A program made the translations under genes and the position numbers. This document shows, in pieces, positions 17,701-25,191 of a stretch of DNA of 64,000 bases (position 1 is the stretch's first letter; each line of letters begins with the position of its first letter). The DNA is taken from assembly GCA_002347725.1 (NCBI GenBank), contig DDXA01000003.1, positions 248,001-312,000 on the forward strand, read 5' to 3'. This DNA comes from Actinobacteria bacterium UBA2272. GTDB taxonomy: Bacteria; Actinomycetota; Coriobacteriia; Anaerosomatales; Anaerosomataceae. Below the pieces are notes generated by a model. The model saw only the letters and a program-made list of their open reading frames with translations. It did no database searches and was not told the DNA's origin.

Positions 17701-18108
17701 GTGAGGGCCGCGTACTGGATCGCAGTTGGCTTGCTCGCGGTGGTGCCGCTCCTGATGGCGCCGATAGCTGAGCGTGTCACAGCCTGGATCAAGGACCGGT
17801 ACGGCTACGCCCGCCCGGGCGGAGTAGTTGGTGTACGGCGCGCAATGACCGTCGTATGGTACTTGACAGCCGTCGTGGGCGGTGCGTACTCCTTGGCTGT
17901 CGATCGTTTCGTCGATGCCGCTGTGATGGCGGCGGTCGGGCTCGGGATGACGGTGATCATCGCGACTGGGGGTCTGGTAGCGTATGTCGCGCTACCAAAT
18001 GCTGCCGGACGAATGGGCATCCGGCCCCGCACATGGGCGGTCGTGCTCTTGGTTGCCGCCTGCGTAGCCGTGCTTGTGACGGTGCTTCGGGTCTTGGCGA
18101 GGCCCTGA
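17701..18108 (+). CDS. small multi-pass membrane protein, candidate immunity protein 2
   Basis: A 135-residue protein from a GTG preceded by GGGAGACAG. It has about four hydrophobic segments: near 5-20, 50-65, 72-98 and 110-132. It matches no family I know. It begins 10 bases after the Rhs C-terminal domain ends, the standard position for the cognate immunity gene. Its membrane nature parallels candidate immunity protein 1, although the two are not obviously alike in sequence. The immunity role is inference. Confidence 0.6.
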   Translation: MRAAYWIAVGLLAVVPLLMAPIAERVTAWIKDRYGYARPGGVVGVRRAMTVVWYLTAVVGGAYSLAVDRFVDAAVMAAVGLGMTVIIATGGLVAYVALPNAAGRMGIRPRTWAVVLLVAACVAVLVTVLRVLARP

Positions 18109-18131
18109 GGCGGATTGTGAAGCCGCAGCGG

Positions 18132-18253
18132 TGGAGTTGGAGTTGACCCGGCCTCGTTGATACCCCAACACTAGGACGCCGCAGATGCGACGGCTTCAAG
18201 CCGCTGCGTCATAGGTGGCAGGTATCAATGAAAGTGGGGAAACTCCAACTCCA
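18132..18253. repeat. 122-bp imperfect palindrome (nested co-centred inverted repeats)
   Basis: Outer arms of 13 bp match perfectly as inverted copies: TGGAGTTGGAGTT (18132-18144) and AACTCCAACTCCA (18241-18253). Inside them, CGTTGATACC (18155-18164) pairs with GGTATCAATG (18221-18230) with one G-T wobble. Further in, GACGC (18175-18179) pairs with GCGTC (18206-18210). All three pairs share the same centre at 18192.5, and CCCG/TGGG bases between the arms also pair. There is no U-tract, so it is not a normal terminator. No target-site duplication is evident. It may be a MITE-like element, a recombination scar or an intergenic hairpin repeat. Confidence 0.7.
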
Positions 18254-18289
18254 GCCAAACGGCGGGCTCTTCGTCACCCTCCGCGGCTC

Positions 18290-18318
18290 TTGCACGCCCC
18301 GTCGCCCTGCGGGACAAT
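18290..18318 (+). promoter_or_regulatory. promoter of the hisC-aro unit
   Basis: TTGCAC (18290-18295) and GACAAT (18313-18318) are separated by 17 bases, placing the transcription start about 25 bases before the GTG of hisC. It lies just outside the palindrome. Confidence 0.45.
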
Positions 18319-18349
18319 GCTCCCCAACCCTGCGCCTGGAGGAGACGCC

Positions 18350-19450
18350 GTGGACTGGGACCGCATGATCCGTGAAGAGCTGCACCCCCTGGTGCCGTAT
18401 CCTCCCGGCCTGCGCGAGGACCAGGTTCAGGAGCGCTGCGGCAGCGCGACGATCGTGAAGCTCTCCAGCAACGAGCACCCCGCAGGTCCGTTCCCCTCGG
18501 CTATCGCCGCGATCACCGCCGAACTCGGCTGTCTCAATCGCTACCCGGAGGGCTCGTCCGAGGCGCTCCGGGCCGCATTGGCCGCACGCCACGACGTCCC
18601 GGTCGACCAGGTGGTCGTGGGCGCGGGCAGCAACGAGCTGCTCCGGCTCGTCGGCCAGGTGGTCCTGCGTCCGGGAGACGAGGTCGTCTACGCATGGCCG
18701 TCGTTCGTCGTTTACCCGATGGTCGCGAACATCTTCGGCGCCACGCACGTCAAGGTGCCGCTCGCCGAAGGCGAGGTCCACGACCTCGAAGCGATGCTCG
18801 GCGCCATCACCGAGCGGACGCGGATCGTCTTCCTGTGCAATCCCAACAACCCCACCGGCACCATCGTCACCCGTGAGGCGTTGGAGAGCTTCCTTAAGCG
18901 GGTGCCCGATCACGTGCTGCTCGTGCTCGACGAGGCGTACTTCGAGTTCGCAACCGACCCCGCGTATCCCGACGGGCTCGACTACTTCGATGGTGAGCGG
19001 CCGCTCGTGGTGCTGCGCACGTTCTCCAAGATCTACTCGCTCGCGGGCCTGCGCGTCGGGTACGGCTTCGCGCCCGCCCGCCTCGTACGCGCGATCGACT
19101 GCGTGCGCGAGCCGTTCAACGTGAGTACCGTCTCCCAGGTAGCCGCCCTGGCCTCGCTCGACGACGAGGCCGAGGTTCTACGCCGCCGGGAAGAGAACCA
19201 AGAACAGAAGACGTACCTCTATTCGGGCTTCGACCGGCTCGGCATCTCCTGGGTGCCGTCGGAGGCGAACTTCGTCTACATCAAGACGGAGCGGCCGGTC
19301 GAAGTGTTCGAGGCCCTGCTTGCCGAGGGGGTCATCGTCCGTGACTTCGGAGGAGCACCCGCACTGCGGGTGACGGTGGGGACACCGGAGGAGTCGCGAC
19401 GGGTCGTTGAAGCATTCGAGGCGGTCGTCACCCGGCTCGGCAGCGTATAG
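18350..19450 (+). CDS. hisC: histidinol-phosphate / aromatic-amino-acid aminotransferase
   Basis: The 366-residue PLP enzyme is of fold type I. IVKLSSNEHPAGP near 37-49, NPNNPTGTI near 164-172, DEAYFEF, and the Schiff-base lysine in TFSKIYSLAGLRVGYG near 224-239 are the family landmarks. GTG 18350 is preceded by GGAGGA at ideal distance. It is followed by DAHP synthase, prephenate dehydrogenase and EPSP synthase, as in Bacillus, where HisC also transaminates phenylpyruvate and hydroxyphenylpyruvate. A dual role in histidine and tyrosine/phenylalanine synthesis is therefore likely. The upstream B12 genes raise the related CobD decarboxylase as an alternative, but the sequence reads as HisC. 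Confidence 0.88.
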   Translation: MDWDRMIREELHPLVPYPPGLREDQVQERCGSATIVKLSSNEHPAGPFPSAIAAITAELGCLNRYPEGSSEALRAALAARHDVPVDQVVVGAGSNELLRLVGQVVLRPGDEVVYAWPSFVVYPMVANIFGATHVKVPLAEGEVHDLEAMLGAITERTRIVFLCNPNNPTGTIVTREALESFLKRVPDHVLLVLDEAYFEFATDPAYPDGLDYFDGERPLVVLRTFSKIYSLAGLRVGYGFAPARLVRAIDCVREPFNVSTVSQVAALASLDDEAEVLRRREENQEQKTYLYSGFDRLGISWVPSEANFVYIKTERPVEVFEALLAEGVIVRDFGGAPALRVTVGTPEESRRVVEAFEAVVTRLGSV

Positions 19451-19529
19451 TCACGCTGTGGGCACGTGACGGCCTCTGAAGACCGTCACGGAGCACGCGG
19501 ATGCGCGTGCGCGATAGGGGTGAGGCGCC

Positions 19530-20555
19530 ATGCTCGTCATCATGAAGGACCATGCGTCGCAAGCCGACGTGCAGCACGTCGTCGATCTGCTCACCGAAGC
19601 GGGTGCCGAAGCGCACCTGTCGCGCGGCGAGATCAAGACCATCATCGGCGTCATCGGCGACCGTGAGGTCATCTACACGCTCGAGCTCGAAGGACTCGCC
19701 GGCGTCGAGCAGGTCGTCCGGGTCCTCAAGCCGTTCAAGCTCGTCAGCCGCGATTTCCAGCCCGAAGACACGGTGGTCCGCGTCGGCGCGGCCACGCTCG
19801 GCGGGGGAGCGTTCGGCGTGATCGCGGGCCCGTGTTCCATCGAGTCCGCCGAGCAGATGCTCGCCGCCGCGCGTGCGGTACGTGACGCCGGAGCCACGAT
19901 GCTTCGCGGCGGTGCGTACAAGCCGCGTACGAGTCCGTACGCGTTCCAGGGGATGGGCGTCGAGGGGCTCAAGCTGCTCCGCGAGGCAGGCGACGAGACC
20001 GGTCTGCCCGTGGTGACCGAGGTCCTTGACGTTCGCGATGCCGCTACGGTGGCCGAGTACGCAGACGTCCTCCAGGTCGGCGCGCGCAACATGCAGAACT
20101 TCATGATGCTCGACGAACTCGGCACGATGCGGAAGCCCATCCTGCTCAAGCGCGGTCTTGCCGCGACCATCGAAGAGCTGCTTTCCGCTGCCGAGTACGT
20201 GCTCAAGGGCGGGAACCGTGACGTGATCTTGTGCGAGCGTGGCATCCGAACCTTCGAGACCTACACGCGCAACACGCTCGACTTAGCCGCGGTGGCGGCG
20301 CTCAAGACGCTCACCCACCTGCCGGTCATCGTTGACCCGTCGCACGCAACCGGTCGCCGTGACCTCATCGCGCCGATGGCCCGTGCGGCCATCGCCGCCG
20401 GTGCCGACGGCCTCATGATCGAAGTGCATCCCGATCCGGAGCACGCACGCTGCGACGGGCCGCAGTCCCTCACGCCGGCAGACTTCGGCGCGCTGATGAC
20501 CGACCTCGAGCCGCGGATCGAACTCGAGGGCAAGTGGAGCGGGGTGGACGTGTGA
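19530..20555 (+). CDS. aroF: 3-deoxy-7-phosphoheptulonate synthase, type I-beta with regulatory domain
   Basis: The 341-residue enzyme condenses PEP and erythrose-4-phosphate, the first step to aromatic amino acids. The first 70 residues form the ferredoxin-like regulatory domain found in Thermotoga-type enzymes (MLVIMKDHASQADV...). The barrel then starts with GVIAGPCSIES near 96-106, followed by RGGAYKPRTSPYAFQG, VGARNMQNF, KRGLAATIEE and VDPSHATGRRDLI. The 79-base gap after hisC holds two hairpins (GTGACGG/CCGTCAC and GCACGC/GCGTGC) but no U-tract. tyrA starts inside its stop codon. Confidence 0.95.
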   Translation: MLVIMKDHASQADVQHVVDLLTEAGAEAHLSRGEIKTIIGVIGDREVIYTLELEGLAGVEQVVRVLKPFKLVSRDFQPEDTVVRVGAATLGGGAFGVIAGPCSIESAEQMLAAARAVRDAGATMLRGGAYKPRTSPYAFQGMGVEGLKLLREAGDETGLPVVTEVLDVRDAATVAEYADVLQVGARNMQNFMMLDELGTMRKPILLKRGLAATIEELLSAAEYVLKGGNRDVILCERGIRTFETYTRNTLDLAAVAALKTLTHLPVIVDPSHATGRRDLIAPMARAAIAAGADGLMIEVHPDPEHARCDGPQSLTPADFGALMTDLEPRIELEGKWSGVDV

Positions 20556-21679
20556 GCATCCGGCGGGTGACGGTCGTCGGCCTGGGCCTCATCGGCGGCT
20601 CGGTGGCGCTTGCCGCCGCCAGGACGCCCGGCGTGCTCGTCCGGGGCGTGGATCCGGACGCCGAGACGCTCGGCTATGCGCTCGAGCACGGGATGGTCGC
20701 CGAGGCGGCAAGTCCCGAGGACGCGGCCGCGCGCGGCTGGTTCAGCGAGCACATCAGCGACCTCGTGGTCCTCGCTGCGCCGGTCAACGCCACGCTCCAA
20801 TGGCTGGACCACCTCGCGGAGCTTGGGTACACCGGCATCGTCACGGACGTGGCGTCCACCAAGGCTGCGATAGTCGAGCTCGCCGAAGCGCACCGCGGGG
20901 TCTTCCGATTCGTCGGCGGGCATCCCATGGCCGGCTCGGAACGCAGCGGCGTTGCTGCCGCTACGGCGACGCTCTTCGAGGGCGTCTACTACATCCTCAC
21001 GCCCACGGCATCCACCGATATGGACGCGTACCGCAAGGTACACGCGTTCGTCACCTCGCTCGGCGCACGCGTCGTGTCCGTCGAGGCCCCGGCACACGAT
21101 GAGGCGGTCGCGATCGTGAGTCATGTCCCACACGTCGCAGCCGCCGCGCTGGTGGAACTCGCAAGCGAGCGAGCCGGCTCGGCAGGCGCCGACCTGCTGC
21201 GGCTCGCAGCCGGCGGCTTCAAGGACATGACGCGCATAGCGGCTGGCTCTCCGGAACTGTGGACCGGCATCTGCCTTGAGAATGCGGGAGCGGTGGCCAG
21301 TGGCCTCGCAGGCCTCGAGCGTGTGCTTGCCGAGTTCCGCGGGCATGTGGCCGCCGGCGACGCGGATGCCGTGCGCGCGTGGCTCGCCAGGCCGGCCGAC
21401 GTCCGTAGGTCGCTCCCCGCCCAGTGGGTCCCGGCCACCACGCGGCTCACCGAGCTGCTCGTCCCGGTGACCGACCGTCCGGGCGTGGTCGGCATCGTGA
21501 CGACCGCGGCGAGTCGTGCGGGCTGCAACATCGAGGACATCGAGATCGATCACCAGTCCGAGGACAGTGCTGTCCTGCGCCTCGTGCTCACCGACGAAGG
21601 CGACGTAGAAAAGCTGGCAGCCGATCTCGTCGCCTCCGGCTTCGAGCCGATCCTTCGCCCGCTTGAAGAGGAGGCGTGA
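20552..21679 (+). CDS. tyrA: prephenate dehydrogenase with C-terminal ACT domain
   Basis: The 375-residue enzyme oxidatively decarboxylates prephenate to hydroxyphenylpyruvate on the way to tyrosine. The NAD-binding loop GLGLIGGSVA is at about 9-18. GGHPMAGSERSG near 125-136 is the substrate-site signature, with SHVPHVAAAAL following. An ACT domain begins near 305 (LLVPVTDRPGVVGIV) and probably gives tyrosine feedback control. GTG 20552 overlaps the DAHP synthase stop, and the end overlaps aroA by TGATG. Confidence 0.94.
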   Translation: MSIRRVTVVGLGLIGGSVALAAARTPGVLVRGVDPDAETLGYALEHGMVAEAASPEDAAARGWFSEHISDLVVLAAPVNATLQWLDHLAELGYTGIVTDVASTKAAIVELAEAHRGVFRFVGGHPMAGSERSGVAAATATLFEGVYYILTPTASTDMDAYRKVHAFVTSLGARVVSVEAPAHDEAVAIVSHVPHVAAAALVELASERAGSAGADLLRLAAGGFKDMTRIAAGSPELWTGICLENAGAVASGLAGLERVLAEFRGHVAAGDADAVRAWLARPADVRRSLPAQWVPATTRLTELLVPVTDRPGVVGIVTTAASRAGCNIEDIEIDHQSEDSAVLRLVLTDEGDVEKLAADLVASGFEPILRPLEEEA

Positions 21680-23001
21680 TGGACCTCAGGGTTCTGACCG
21701 CCACGAGTCCTCTCTCGGGCACCGTGCGCGTTCCCGGCGACAAGTCGGTCTCGCACCGCTCGGTCCTCTTCGCCGCCATGGCCCGCGGCGTGTCGCGGCC
21801 CACCGGCGTACTCGACAGCGCCGACGTGCGCGCGTCGATCGCAGCGGTGCGGGCACTCGGCGCCCGCGTCGAGATCACCGCCGAGCGCGACGGCGTCCTC
21901 GACCTGGAGATCGCAGGCTGGGGCGAGCGCGGGCCGCAGCCGCCCGATGGCACGATCGACTGCGGCAACTCGGGCACCACCGCCCGTCTGCTCACCGGCA
22001 TCCTCGCTGGCTGGCCGATCGAGGTGACGCTCGCCGGTGACGAATCGCTCTCGGCGCGTCCGATGGGTCGGGTCACAGCTCCGCTCTCCGAGATGGGCGC
22101 GCGTTTCGCGACTGCCGAGGGCGGACGGCTTCCGCTCCGGATCTCCGGCGGCGGGCTTTGCGGCATCGACTACGCCTCGCCGGTGGCAAGCGCGCAGGTG
22201 AAGTCGGCCGTGCTGCTCGCGGGCGTGCGTGCCGAGGGGACCACCTCGGTCACCGAACCCGCACCGAGCCGCGACCACACCGAGCGGCTGCTTCCGGCCT
22301 TCGGCGTGCCGGTGGCGACCGACCCCGCAGCGTGCCGCGCCTCGGTGACCGGCCCTGCGCCGCTCCACGCATACGGCGTCGCCGTGCCCGGGGATCCCTC
22401 CTCGGCGGCCTTCTTCGTCACCGCTGCACTCCTGGTACCCGGAAGCGAGGTCACACTGCCCGATGTGTGCCTCAACCCGACACGCGTCGGATTCCTGCGA
22501 GTACTCGAGCGCATGGGGGCGGACCTCACCGTGGCCGGGGGCACGGCCATTGGCACCGAGCCCGTCGGGACGATCGTTGCGCGGTACACGCCCGAGCTCA
22601 GGCCCACCACGATCACCGCAGGTGAGGTGCCGTCGCTCGTCGACGAGATCCCCGTGCTCGCGCTACTCGCCACGCGCGCGCGTGGCGTCACGTGCTTCAC
22701 CGGTGTGGCTGAGCTTCGCGTGAAGGAGTCCGACCGGCTCGAGGCGATCGCGCACGCCCTGGCGGCCTTTGGCGCTGACGTCCGCACCGGACCCGACTGG
22801 CTCGAGGTCTCCGGTCCGACGGTGCTTACCGGCGCCACCGTCGCGTCGCTCGGTGACCACCGCCTCGCGATGGCGTGGGCCATCGCCGGGCTCGCGGCGT
22901 CCGGCGCCACCACCGTGGCCGGATTCGAGGCGACGGACGTGTCGTATCCGGGCTTCCTCGGCGATCTGAACGCCCTCGGCGCGGGCATCGCCGGGTCATG
23001 A
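21679..23001 (+). CDS. aroA: 3-phosphoshikimate 1-carboxyvinyltransferase (EPSP synthase)
   Basis: The 440-residue enzyme adds enolpyruvyl from PEP to shikimate-3-phosphate. VPGDKSVSHRSVLFAAMA near 17-34 and DCGNSGTTARLL near 94-105 are the PEP and substrate loops. RVKESDRLEAIAHAL near 350 and the C-terminal DHRLAMAWAIAG also match. GDKSVSHR with Ser rather than an Ala substitution is of the ordinary type. I chose the ATG at 21679, which shares a base with the tyrA stop and has GAGGAGG upstream, over the GTG one codon earlier. Confidence 0.95.
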   Translation: MDLRVLTATSPLSGTVRVPGDKSVSHRSVLFAAMARGVSRPTGVLDSADVRASIAAVRALGARVEITAERDGVLDLEIAGWGERGPQPPDGTIDCGNSGTTARLLTGILAGWPIEVTLAGDESLSARPMGRVTAPLSEMGARFATAEGGRLPLRISGGGLCGIDYASPVASAQVKSAVLLAGVRAEGTTSVTEPAPSRDHTERLLPAFGVPVATDPAACRASVTGPAPLHAYGVAVPGDPSSAAFFVTAALLVPGSEVTLPDVCLNPTRVGFLRVLERMGADLTVAGGTAIGTEPVGTIVARYTPELRPTTITAGEVPSLVDEIPVLALLATRARGVTCFTGVAELRVKESDRLEAIAHALAAFGADVRTGPDWLEVSGPTVLTGATVASLGDHRLAMAWAIAGLAASGATTVAGFEATDVSYPGFLGDLNALGAGIAGS

Positions 23002-23002
23002 C

Positions 23003-23015
23003 CGCATGCTAGAAT
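23003..23015 (+). promoter_or_regulatory. extended -10 promoter before cmk
   Basis: TGCTAGAAT (hexamer TAGAAT at 23010-23015) is an extended -10 box. No convincing -35 box is visible. The start would fall near 23022, about 28 bases before cmk. The same TGCTAGAAT occurs before rnpB on the other strand. Confidence 0.4.
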
Positions 23016-23049
23016 GCCTGTGCCTCATCACGACACGGGGAGACACCAC

Positions 23050-23718
23050 GTGATCATCGCCATCGACGGACCCGCCGCCAGCGGCAAGTCCACCGTCGCC
23101 AAGGCCGTCGCAACCCGCCTCGGCATCCACTATCTCGACACCGGCGCCATGTACCGGGCAGTCGCGTGGCTCGCGCTCGAGCGCGGGATCGCACCCGATG
23201 ACGCCACGCTCGTGCCCGCGCTCGCCGTCGAGCATCCCGTCACCTTCGCTTACACCGACGGCGCGCCGCTGCCTACCGCGGTCTACATCGCCGGTCACGA
23301 CGTCACCCGCGGCGTCCGTTCGCCCGAGGTCGACGCCAACGTGAGCGCGGTCGCGAGCATCGCGGCGGTGCGGCACGCACTTGTCACGCAGCAGCGGCAG
23401 CTCGCCGGTGAGCGCGATACCGTCGTGGAGGGCCGCGACATCGGTACGGTCGTCTTCCCGCAAGCCGAGGTCAAGGTGTTCCTCACCGCATCGGCCGACG
23501 AGCGGGCGCGTCGGCGACAGATCGACCTTTCGGGCGCCGGTCACGCCGTCGATCAGACCGAGGTCCGCGATCGGCTCGAGCGGCGCGACCACCTTGATTC
23601 CACACGCGAGGCCAGTCCGCTCGGCCAGGCCGAAGACGCCGAGTTCCTCGACACCACCGGTCTCACCGTTGACGAGGTGGTGGACGCGATCGTCGCCCGC
23701 TACGAGGCCGCGAAGTGA
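23050..23718 (+). CDS. cmk: cytidylate kinase
   Basis: The 222-residue enzyme phosphorylates CMP and dCMP. The P-loop DGPAASGKST is at about 6-15, and YLDTGAMYRAVAWLAL near 31-46 is the conserved nucleotide-binding helix. EGRDIGTVVFPQAEVKVFLTA near 130-150 and the LID with RARRRQIDL complete it. GTG 23050 follows GGGGAG. The open frame continues 12 codons upstream, but the P-loop distance supports this start. The order aroA-cmk-plsC-ispH-der is common in Firmicutes and Coriobacteriia. Confidence 0.95.
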   Translation: MIIAIDGPAASGKSTVAKAVATRLGIHYLDTGAMYRAVAWLALERGIAPDDATLVPALAVEHPVTFAYTDGAPLPTAVYIAGHDVTRGVRSPEVDANVSAVASIAAVRHALVTQQRQLAGERDTVVEGRDIGTVVFPQAEVKVFLTASADERARRRQIDLSGAGHAVDQTEVRDRLERRDHLDSTREASPLGQAEDAEFLDTTGLTVDEVVDAIVARYEAAK

Positions 23719-24347
23719 AGGGGTTCGTCGTCGCCCGGTTCCTGCGGGTCTCCGTCGCCCGGCTGCTGCTGCTCATCTTCCGCACGCGCACCTACGGCGC
23801 CGACCGCATCCCTTCGGGCGGCGCGCTGCTCGCGGGCAATCACATCTCGTATATGGACCCCATCCTCTTGTGGTGCGCGTCGCCACGACCGGTCCACTTC
23901 ATGGCCAAGCGCGAACTGTGGGAAAGTCGGATCATCGGGTGGGCGCTTCTGCGGCTGTGGGCGTTTCCGATCACGCGTGGCGAGCCGGACCGCCACGCGA
24001 TAACCACGGCGACCGAACTGTTACGGGCCGGTGAGCTCGTCGGCGTCTTTCCCGAGGGCACGCGCCAGACTGAAGCCGGCGATCCGCTCGGCGAGGCCCA
24101 GGGCGGCACGGCGTTCATCGGCCTGCGTGCCGAGGCGCCGATCGTGCCGGTGGCCTTCGTCGGGACGGACGATGTGTGGCCACGTGGAGCGCGCTTTCCG
24201 CGGCTCGCGCGCACCGCTATCCACTTCGGCGAGCCGGTCTATCCGCTGTCCATCGAACCCGACGCAGGGCGCAAGCAGCGCGTCGAGGCGATCACCCGTG
24301 TCATCATGGAACGCATAGGGGCCGAACTCGACCAGGCGAGGAGGTAG
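23715..24347 (+). CDS. plsC: 1-acyl-sn-glycerol-3-phosphate acyltransferase
   Basis: The 210-residue membrane-associated acyltransferase makes phosphatidic acid. The catalytic H(x)4D motif is NHISYMD at about 42-48, and the glycerophosphate-binding motif is FPEGTR near 110-115. An N-terminal hydrophobic helix spans about 5-22. VPVAFVGTDDVWPRG is a family block III match. It overlaps the cmk stop as GTGA. With plsY and gpsA downstream, three steps of phospholipid precursor synthesis are encoded within about 6 kb. Confidence 0.92.
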   Translation: MKGFVVARFLRVSVARLLLLIFRTRTYGADRIPSGGALLAGNHISYMDPILLWCASPRPVHFMAKRELWESRIIGWALLRLWAFPITRGEPDRHAITTATELLRAGELVGVFPEGTRQTEAGDPLGEAQGGTAFIGLRAEAPIVPVAFVGTDDVWPRGARFPRLARTAIHFGEPVYPLSIEPDAGRKQRVEAITRVIMERIGAELDQARR

Positions 24348-24351
24348 GCGG

Positions 24352-25191
24352 ATGCGGGTTGTCGTGGCGCGACACGCAGGCGTCTGTTACGGCGTCGAGC
24401 GTGCGCTGAAGCTTGCCGATGAGGCCGCCGCCTCCGGCGGGCCGGTGGCAAGCCTCGGGCCGCTCATCCACAATCCGCAGGCCGTCGCTGCGCTCGAAGA
24501 CAAGGGCATCGGTGTCGCCTCGGCACTCGACGAGGTTGAGGACGGCACGCTCATCATCCGTACGCACGGTGTCGATCCTGCCGTGATCGCCGATGCAGAG
24601 TCCCGCAAGCTGCACGTGGTGGATGCCACGTGCCCGTTCGTGCGCGCGGCGCACACGTGTGCGGCGAATCTCCATACCGACGGCTACGAGATCGTCATCG
24701 TCGGCGAGGCGGACCACCCCGAGGTCGAGGGGATCCTCGCGCACGCTGGCGGAGGGGCGCACATCGTGCAGCGCGTGGCCGACTTGCCGCCCCGGCTCGG
24801 ACGGCGCGTCGGCATCGTGGTGCAGACCACGCAGCCTCCGGCGCTCCTCGCCCAGGTCGTGACGGCGCTCCTTCCGCGCACCGCGGAGCTTCGCGTGTGC
24901 AACACCATCTGCAGCGCCACGGCGCAGCGGCAGACAGCCGCGGCCGAGCTCGCCGACGAAGTCGACGTGATCGTGGTCGTGGGCGGACACAACTCAGGCA
25001 ACACCACGCGGCTGGCCGAGATCTGCGCCGCGCGCAATCCGCGCACCCATCACGTCGAGACCGCCGATGAGCTGCAAGACGAGTGGTTCTCCGGCGCCTC
25101 GGTCGTGGGAGTCACCGCTGGTGCGTCCACCCCCGATATGCAGATCCGCGGCGTGATCGATGCCGTTGAAGCCCTCCCGAGCGATGGCTGA
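24352..25191 (+). CDS. ispH: 4-hydroxy-3-methylbut-2-enyl diphosphate reductase
   Basis: The 279-residue iron-sulfur enzyme is the last step of the MEP isoprenoid pathway. Its three cluster cysteines are visible: Cys12 in HAGVCYGVERAL, the Cys of VDATCPFVRAAH near 97, and the Cys of CNTICSATAQRQ near 190. GPLIHNPQ near 40 and TTQPP near 160 are also conserved. The protein is complete, so isoprenoids are made by the MEP route. The following gene starts inside its 3' end. Confidence 0.96.
   Translation: MRVVVARHAGVCYGVERALKLADEAAASGGPVASLGPLIHNPQAVAALEDKGIGVASALDEVEDGTLIIRTHGVDPAVIADAESRKLHVVDATCPFVRAAHTCAANLHTDGYEIVIVGEADHPEVEGILAHAGGGAHIVQRVADLPPRLGRRVGIVVQTTQPPALLAQVVTALLPRTAELRVCNTICSATAQRQTAAAELADEVDVIVVVGGHNSGNTTRLAEICAARNPRTHHVETADELQDEWFSGASVVGVTAGASTPDMQIRGVIDAVEALPSDG

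Noticed and set aside
18132..18253. Integron attC site
   Set aside because: An attC site should begin RYYYAAC and end GTTRRRY. The arms here have the opposite order, and there is no integrase or cassette array.
18350..19450. Threonine-phosphate decarboxylase (CobD) because of the nearby B12 genes
   Set aside because: The N-terminus and the aro genes that follow fit HisC/aromatic aminotransferase, and the Rhs island separates it from the cob genes.
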